A stretch of 9,465 nt of DNA from Clostridia bacterium (GTDB lineage: Bacteria; Bacillota_A; Clostridia; Christensenellales; UBA1242): assembly GCA_017938565.1 (NCBI GenBank), contig JAGBBI010000192.1, positions 1-9,465 on the forward strand, given 5' to 3'. The position numbers and the translations under genes are program-made. The notes beneath the pieces are model-generated. The model saw only the letters and a list, made by a program, of their open reading frames with translations. It ran no database searches and was not told the DNA's origin. Positions 5,696-9,465 of the stretch are shown here, one piece after another (within the stretch, counting starts at the first letter, position 1; every line of letters begins with the position of its first letter).

Positions 5696-7198
5696 ATGAA
5701 AACAGCAGTAGTATATGCAAGATACTCTTGCGACAATCAAACAGAACAGTCCATTGAAGGACAACTTAGAGTGTGTGAGGACTTTGCACAAAGAAATAAC
5801 ATTCTCATATTAAACACATATATCGATAGAGCAATGACAGGAACAAACGATTTGCGACCAGATTTTCAAAGAATGTTGAAAGATAGCAACAAAAAGGAAT
5901 GGGATTATGTGTTAGTATACAAACTTGATAGATTCTCACGAAATAAATACGAAAGTGTGATGCACAAACGAACCCTAAAAGAAAATGGAGTTAAAGTGCT
6001 GTCAGCAATGGAAAATATCCCTGACACGCCAGAAGGCATAATTTTAGAAAGTTTACTTGAAGGAATGAACCAATATTATTCCGTTGAACTCGCACAAAAG
6101 GTTAGACGAGGACTGAATGAAAGCAGATTGAAAGGCTACTTTACAGGCGGAAAATTGTTATACGGATATGCGTTAAGCGGCAAATATATCACAATAGATG
6201 AAAACAAGGCAAATGTTGTTAGATATATGTTTAAACAATACGCATTGGGTATGCCTGTCCGCAAAATAATCAATGATTTGACAAATCAAGGAATTTTACA
6301 CAATGGCAAGCCATTTAAACACAATACAGTGTATAAGATACTAAAAAATGAAAAATACACGGGCATTTGCAGAATCCAAGATAAAGTATACGATAAACTA
6401 TATCCACAAATTATAGACAAAGAAACATATCAAATGGTGCAAGATAAAAACAAAGAAAATCAATATGGCAAGTTTAGCATTATATCGGTTTACTTGTTTA
6501 AAAACAAACTAAAATGCGGATATTGTGGACATTCAATAAGTGCTGAATGTGCAAGAACAAGAAATGGAACAAAATTAAATTATTACAAGTGTATAGGAAT
6601 AAAGAAATATCGCAACGGTTGCGTAAAAGAAACAATAAGACAGGAAGTATTAGAAAAATTCTTATTAGATTTAATTATTGAAGAATTGTCAAAATCAAAA
6701 ACAATTGACAACATTGTCAGGAACTTAATGGAGTTGCAAGATAATATGACAAACACAAGTTTAAGTTTAAACATTCTTTTGAAAGATAAGAAACGAGCAG
6801 AAACAAATCTTAATAATATACTATTGGCAATTGAACAAGGAGTCGTTAATAAAACCACAAACACTCGCATGAAAGAACTTGAAGAACAAATCGAATATTT
6901 ATACAAAAATATAATCATTGAAAAGTCTAAAACAAGTATGAAAATAAGTGAAGAAGAAATAAGAAAATATTTCAAAATAGCATTAGAGCAAGAACCCTTG
7001 GCACTTATAAACTATGTCATAAAAGAAATAAAACTTTATAATGATAAGGCAGAAATAACATTTAATAGCCCTATAAAAAGCTTTGATAACAACAATCAAG
7101 GCTTTTCTTTTTTATCAACAAATAAATACATGGAAAGAATAATGCAACACAAAGAAGAAACCTTAAAAATCAACATGACTATAAATTTTTACATATAA
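5696..7198 (+). CDS. Large serine recombinase (site-specific integrase/resolvase type)
   Basis: A 500-residue recombinase that exchanges DNA through a 5'-phosphoserine link. The N-terminal resolvase domain (about 1-140) opens with VVYARYS, giving the nucleophile Ser11 with Arg9. The conserved KLDRFSRN (76-83) supplies the active-site arginines. The recombinase domain follows (about 150-250), with YGY and a segment like DLTNQGILHNGKPFKHNTV. Next are a zinc ribbon, Cys274-x2-Cys277 and Cys299/Cys309, and a coiled coil (about 345-415). Length and domains are complete, so the gene looks intact. The start is ATG 5696, with AAGGAG 5680-5685 and a 10-nt spacer. With Rep upstream it probably integrates, excises or resolves a small element. 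Its att sites could not be identified. Confidence 0.92.
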   Translation: MKTAVVYARYSCDNQTEQSIEGQLRVCEDFAQRNNILILNTYIDRAMTGTNDLRPDFQRMLKDSNKKEWDYVLVYKLDRFSRNKYESVMHKRTLKENGVKVLSAMENIPDTPEGIILESLLEGMNQYYSVELAQKVRRGLNESRLKGYFTGGKLLYGYALSGKYITIDENKANVVRYMFKQYALGMPVRKIINDLTNQGILHNGKPFKHNTVYKILKNEKYTGICRIQDKVYDKLYPQIIDKETYQMVQDKNKENQYGKFSIISVYLFKNKLKCGYCGHSISAECARTRNGTKLNYYKCIGIKKYRNGCVKETIRQEVLEKFLLDLIIEELSKSKTIDNIVRNLMELQDNMTNTSLSLNILLKDKKRAETNLNNILLAIEQGVVNKTTNTRMKELEEQIEYLYKNIIIEKSKTSMKISEEEIRKYFKIALEQEPLALINYVIKEIKLYNDKAEITFNSPIKSFDNNNQGFSFLSTNKYMERIMQHKEETLKINMTINFYI

Positions 7199-7223
7199 TC
7201 GTGGCTATTTATTCCACGGTGAT

Positions 7224-7337
7224 CTTGACATGAGACTCCGGAATGGAGAAAGTTCAGCAAACAAGACAAAGGAACAGCAAAAATGCTGTTGATCCTTTGC
7301 CTTGTGAGAATATGAGACCATTCCACCTCATGTCAAG
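7224..7337. ncRNA. Highly structured 114-nt nested stem; candidate RNA or single-strand origin
   Basis: Nested perfect pairings are: CTTGACATGAG (7224-7234) with CTCATGTCAAG (7327-7337); GGAATGG (7240-7246) with CCATTCC (7318-7324); ACAAG (7261-7265) with CTTGT (7301-7305); CAAAGGA (7267-7273) with TCCTTTG (7293-7299); and ACAGCA with TGCTGT (7274-7279/7284-7289) closing an AAAA tetraloop. A separate small hairpin CGTGG/CCACG lies at 7200-7218. There is no open frame and no T-tract. In a rolling-circle element such a structure may be the single-strand origin. It could also be a transcribed structured RNA or a recombination site. Two of the window's four GATC sites are here (7221 and 7291). 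Strand is undetermined. Confidence 0.5.
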
Positions 7338-7363
7338 AACCTTTCGCGGCATAAACCACCACT

Positions 7364-7412
7364 AAAAAGGATAAAAAGAAAAGTCTAAACCGAATATTTC
7401 GATTTAGACTTT
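7364..7412 (-). terminator. Intrinsic terminator downstream of the tRNA-Ile fragment
   Basis: AAAGTCTAAA (7380-7389) pairs with TTTAGACTTT (7403-7412), with additional CG/CG and A-T pairs inside. Read on the minus strand the stem is followed by TTCTTTTTATCC. It begins 3 nt after the CCA end of the tRNA fragment, so it is the natural terminator of that tRNA transcription unit. It may also stop + strand read-through weakly, since only three T residues follow on that side. Confidence 0.75.
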
Positions 7413-7415
7413 GTC

Positions 7416-7463
7416 TGGTTGGCTTGAGTGGACTCGAACCACCGACCCCCACCTTATCAGGGT
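7416..7463 (-). pseudogene. 3' half of tRNA-Ile(GAT), probable attachment-site copy
   Basis: On the minus strand the segment reads as a tRNA 3' half. It has anticodon loop CTGATAA (anticodon GAT at 7456-7458), stem GGTGG, a 5-nt variable loop and T-stem GGTGG/CCACT around TTCGAGT. It ends with acceptor strand CAAGCCA, discriminator A and encoded CCA (7416-7418). Only about three bases of the 5' anticodon stem fit (7461-7463). Beyond them no D-arm or 5' acceptor strand is present. A native terminator follows directly. This is the usual product of tRNA-targeted integration: the displaced 3' end marks the boundary, with the element on the high-coordinate side. A decayed tRNA gene is the alternative. 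Confidence 0.75.
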
Positions 7464-7469
7464 ATTACC

Positions 7470-7633
7470 CTAAATCGCAAGTATTTTTCCCTATGTATTA
7501 AAAGCCCTTTATTTATAGCATTTTTAGAGTGCTATTTTTTATTTGCTACAATGAAAAATAATTTTAGTGTAGCAATTTGTAGCAAATAGCCCATTTTATA
7601 GCATTTTAGTCGCTTTTAAACTATCTAAATCGC
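7470..7633. repeat. Cluster of short reiterated motifs beside the tRNA fragment
   Basis: Within about 165 nt there are several short repeats: TGTAGCAA twice (7568-7575, 7578-7585) and once inverted (TTGCTACA, 7543-7550); TATAGCATTTT(T)AG twice (7514-7527, 7597-7609); and CTAAATCGC twice (7470-7478, 7625-7633). No ORF is present. Iterated short sites next to an att core are typical of integrase arm-binding sites, although they could also be operators for the adjacent XRE gene's element. Confidence 0.45.
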
Positions 7634-7666
7634 CCTAAACATAACTAAACATTTTTAGTCTAGTTT

Positions 7667-7984
7667 TTATTTTAACTTTTTCATCAAGTCTAATATAGTT
7701 TGTTTGCCGTCTTGTGAAAGATTGTTATACAAATCTAAAACATTCTTATCTTCTTTGTTATAGTGTTCACCCATATAAAAGAAATCTTGTGGAGTTATAT
7801 CTACAATGTCAAAAAATTCAAGCAATGTGCTAACTTTTAATTCAACACTCTTGTTTTCTATTCTTTTCATAAATTGCTCACTATAACCAAGTCTTAAACT
7901 TGTTTCCCTTGCTGATAAATTTGCTTTTGTTCTAAAATATCCAATTCTATGGATAATGTCATCATAATTAATTTTCTTTTCCAT
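7667..7984 (-). CDS. XRE-family helix-turn-helix regulator
   Basis: A 105-residue protein built around one Cro/C1-type DNA-binding domain (about residues 9-64). The HTH core is LSARETSLRLGYSEQFMKRIE, here split as helix 2 (SARETSLRLG) and recognition helix 3 (SEQFMKRIE). The following ITPQDFFYMG is the usual XRE helix 5 region. The C-terminal part (NLSQDGKQTILDLMKKLK) is a short dimerisation-like helix. The start is ATG at 7984, with GGAG (complement of 7993-7996) and an 8-nt spacer. It is divergent from the SLOG gene, and palindromes lie in the shared intergenic region. A role as repressor of itself, of the SLOG gene or of the putative integrated element is inferred. Confidence 0.85.
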   Translation of the reverse strand: MEKKINYDDIIHRIGYFRTKANLSARETSLRLGYSEQFMKRIENKSVELKVSTLLEFFDIVDITPQDFFYMGEHYNKEDKNVLDLYNNLSQDGKQTILDLMKKLK

Positions 7985-8075
7985 AATTTACACTCCAATA
8001 TTTGATACTTATATTTTACCTAATATTGAAATTTATAACCCTGCAGACAATGACCCCAAGATTACAAATATTACC

Positions 8076-8090
8076 CAATGTCCGACATTG
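8076..8090. promoter_or_regulatory. Perfect 15-bp palindrome upstream of the SLOG promoter
   Basis: CAATGTC-C-GACATTG is a perfect odd palindrome located 5 nt upstream of the -35 box at 8096. Its core TGTCNGACA recurs at 8163-8171, at the start of the SLOG coding region. Being placed between divergent genes, it is a good candidate operator for the XRE regulator, although no binding data exist. Confidence 0.5.
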
Positions 8091-8095
8091 TATGG

Positions 8096-8124
8096 TTGAC
8101 AAATGATTGTAAAAATCATATAAT
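8096..8124 (+). promoter_or_regulatory. Consensus sigma-70 promoter of the SLOG gene
   Basis: TTGACA (8096-8101), an exact 17-nt spacer and TATAAT (8119-8124) match the consensus at all twelve positions. Transcription should start near 8131, which excludes an upstream start codon at 8078 and supports the TTG start at 8162. Confidence 0.85.
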
Positions 8125-8142
8125 GATTGAATATCAATCATT
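8122..8142. promoter_or_regulatory. 9-bp dyad operator overlapping the -10 box and start point
   Basis: AATGATTGA (8122-8130), a 3-nt gap and TCAATCATT (8134-8142) form a perfect inverted repeat covering the end of the -10 box and the expected start point. A third copy of ATGATTG sits in the spacer (8103-8109). Protein bound here would block initiation, so a repressor site is likely. In RNA the dyad could also form a 5' hairpin. Confidence 0.55.
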
Positions 8143-8161
8143 GAGTGGAGGTTTTTACATA

Positions 8162-8713
8162 TTGTCAGACATTAAGTGTTCGTTTTTTGGTCATAGAAAG
8201 ATTGAGATTACCGAAGAACTTAAACAAAAAGTAAAAGAAGTTGTTGAAGATTTGATTATTAACCACAATGTGTTAACTTTCTTGTTTGGTAGTCGTAGTG
8301 ATTTTGATTATCTTTGTCATTTAGTTGTTACTGAACTGAAAGAAAAATATCCTAATATTATTAGGAAATGTTACACTTGCAGGAGCGAAACCTGCACTTT
8401 GGAAAGTGAACGAGCACACTGGGAAGAAGTTTATAGTCATTTTAGAAAAGAAAAAGTAACCTTGCTTGGTGTTGAAGAAGAAGTTGAACACAAGACAAAA
8501 TACACATCTGGTCGTGCTAGTTATGTGGAACGAAATCAAGCTATGATAAATGATAGCGATTATTGTGTTTTCTATTATGATGAAAACTACCAACCTGAAA
8601 TGCGAAAATACTCTAAACGAAGTATTGGTTATTATCAGCCAAAATCAGGCACAGCGCTTGCCTATGCCTATGCAAAACAAAAGAAAAAGAATATATACAA
8701 TATAATAATCTAA
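8162..8713 (+). CDS. SLOG (DUF1273/YpsA-like) nucleotide-binding family protein
   Basis: A 183-residue protein of the Rossmann-like SLOG group, thought to bind nucleotide-derived ligands. The opening KCSFFGHRKI (5-14) corresponds to the CCFTGHR start of DUF1273 proteins. FLFGSRSDFDYLC (40-52) with VTELKEKYPNI stands where the glycine-rich phosphate loop is expected. RASYVERNQAMINDSDYCVFYYDE (118-141, described here by its ends RASY and YYDE) and the SGTALAYAYAKQKKK block (162-176) are the usual C-terminal signature. A Cys cluster, C70-x2-C73-x4-C78, follows the glycine-loop region. The start is TTG 8162, with GGAGG 8147-8151 and a 10-nt spacer. The open frame extends to ATG 8078, but that lies upstream of the consensus promoter. 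The function is not established; in this family it may be sensing or signalling. Confidence 0.75.
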   Translation: MSDIKCSFFGHRKIEITEELKQKVKEVVEDLIINHNVLTFLFGSRSDFDYLCHLVVTELKEKYPNIIRKCYTCRSETCTLESERAHWEEVYSHFRKEKVTLLGVEEEVEHKTKYTSGRASYVERNQAMINDSDYCVFYYDENYQPEMRKYSKRSIGYYQPKSGTALAYAYAKQKKKNIYNIII

Positions 8714-8750
8714 AAATTTTATAAAAAAGAGCACCATTTTGAAAATAATG

Positions 8751-8759
8751 TGCTATACT
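8751..8759 (+). promoter_or_regulatory. Extended -10 promoter of the lipoprotein gene
   Basis: TGCTATACT matches the extended -10 pattern TGnTATAAT at all but one position, and no good -35 box is needed for this class. It lies 33 nt before the lipoprotein ATG. It overlaps a weak AGCAC/GTGCT dyad (8730-8754). Confidence 0.45.
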
Positions 8760-8792
8760 GAATTTGATAAATAAATTATAAGGAGAAAAAAT

Positions 8793-9465
8793 ATGAAAAA
8801 GAAAATTTTAACTTTTTTATTTGCAATATGCTTAATTTTACCTTGTGCATTTATAATGACAGCATGTAATTCAGGAGGAGACCCACCACCTCCACCAGCA
8901 CATAATGGAAGTGTGCTCATTAATGGAACGAATGATTATGTTATAGTTACTCCTGCAGATACTGAAGATTATACCAATTACACATATGAATCAACCGATG
9001 GGAATTATGCTGTATGGCTTGCGGACTTTTACGATAAAGATACTTTGGAGGTTTGTTTTGATGAAACGCCTCTAACATTAACATCTTGTGTTGATGATAG
9101 TTTGTATTATGATAGAACAATTAGTCTTAATATTAGAAAAATAGCAACATTTTCTATTCCTGCCGAATATAATGGTGAACATAATATAAATGTTTCTGTG
9201 GAAGAGCAAGAACTTACTGTAAGATTTGTAACTAATGACCAAGAGTTTACAGAAGGAGAACTTGATATATTAGATGATTATCATATAACATCTATGGGTG
9301 GAAGAACTTTTAAAGATATGATGTTGAATGATTATAGATTATATACAACATATTCTCAAATTATTACTTCTGAAGCTTTTTATAGTGATGGAATAGAATT
9401 TACTGGCGATAAAAAACTGGGTTATTATGTATCACATCAAATTATTAAAGCGGTAGAACCATCTC
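8793..9465 (+). CDS. Proline-rich lipoprotein, 3' end outside the window
   Basis: Starts at ATG 8793, with AAGGAG at 8780-8785 and a 7-nt spacer, and stays open to the right edge (about 224 codons visible). The N-terminus has a basic MKKK, a hydrophobic stretch and a lipobox-like MTAC, with Cys25 as the lipidation site. The mature protein should therefore be anchored to the outer face of the membrane. A linker NSGGDPPPPP (26-35) follows, then an Asp/Tyr-rich, beta-like region with few Lys and no recognised domain. Two further cysteines lie in the visible mature part. I do not recognise the family. It follows the SLOG gene in the same direction but has its own promoter, so it is probably a separate unit. 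Whether it belongs to the putative island or to the host is unclear. Confidence 0.8.
   Translation, partial: MKKKILTFLFAICLILPCAFIMTACNSGGDPPPPPAHNGSVLINGTNDYVIVTPADTEDYTNYTYESTDGNYAVWLADFYDKDTLEVCFDETPLTLTSCVDDSLYYDRTISLNIRKIATFSIPAEYNGEHNINVSVEEQELTVRFVTNDQEFTEGELDILDDYHITSMGGRTFKDMMLNDYRLYTTYSQIITSEAFYSDGIEFTGDKKLGYYVSHQIIKAVEPS

Noticed and set aside
8078..8161. Upstream start for the SLOG gene at ATG 8078
   Set aside because: A consensus promoter lies downstream of this ATG, so the mRNA would not contain it.
8730..8754. AGCAC/GTGCT dyad as terminator of the SLOG gene
   Set aside because: The stem is only 5 bp, the interior cannot fold well and no T-tract follows. It overlaps a likely -10 box instead.
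1..9465. CRISPR array, IS transposase, group II intron or rRNA
   Set aside because: I saw no regularly spaced long repeats, no DDE/DEDD transposase or reverse transcriptase motifs, and no rRNA-like sequence.

Overview
The window is very AT-rich, with strong AAGGAG-type ribosome binding sites and a lipoprotein leader of the Gram-positive type. It looks like a low-GC Firmicutes-type genome, most likely an uncultured gut Clostridia relative; this is inference from composition and protein style. Nearly everything here is accessory DNA: a restriction-modification cluster, a small rolling-circle/serine-recombinase element, and what looks like one end of a tRNA-integrated island.

Region 1 (1-4102, all + strand, tightly packed) is a defence operon. 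It holds the tail of an unidentified gene, a DpnII/MboI-type (GATC) restriction endonuclease, an amino-methyltransferase with an HPPY motif, and a 771-residue AAA_13-type ATPase. The ATPase has a CPYCG zinc-hook-like motif and an R...H C-terminal arrangement reminiscent of RloC/PrrC anticodon nucleases. Only four GATC sites were found by eye in the whole window.

Region 2 (4103-7340) is a compact mobile unit. Two large hairpins, one with a TCTTGATA sequence like pC194-family nick sites, precede a structured leader. The leader has a candidate promoter, a terminator-like attenuator and a hairpin covering the ribosome binding site. It leads into a 41-residue ORF overlapping (ATGA) a HUH-type rolling-circle Rep gene. 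A 500-residue large serine recombinase follows, also with a hairpin over its ribosome binding site. Next comes a 114-nt nested stem structure that could be a single-strand origin, a terminator or a structured RNA.

Region 3 (7380-7633) holds a minus-strand intrinsic terminator, then the 3' half of a tRNA-Ile(GAT) ending in CCA. Its similarity stops in the 5' strand of the anticodon stem. This is the expected look of a displaced attachment-site copy, with the chromosome on the left and a tRNA-integrated element on the right. Reiterated TGTAGCAA and TATAGCATTTT motifs follow. The intergenic stretches 4103-4547 and 7199-7666 hold no convincing protein gene beyond these features.

Region 4 (7667-9465) has a minus-strand XRE-type regulator divergent from a SLOG/DUF1273-like gene. 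The latter has a textbook TTGACA-N17-TATAAT promoter with dyads around it. A proline-rich lipoprotein gene then runs off the right edge.
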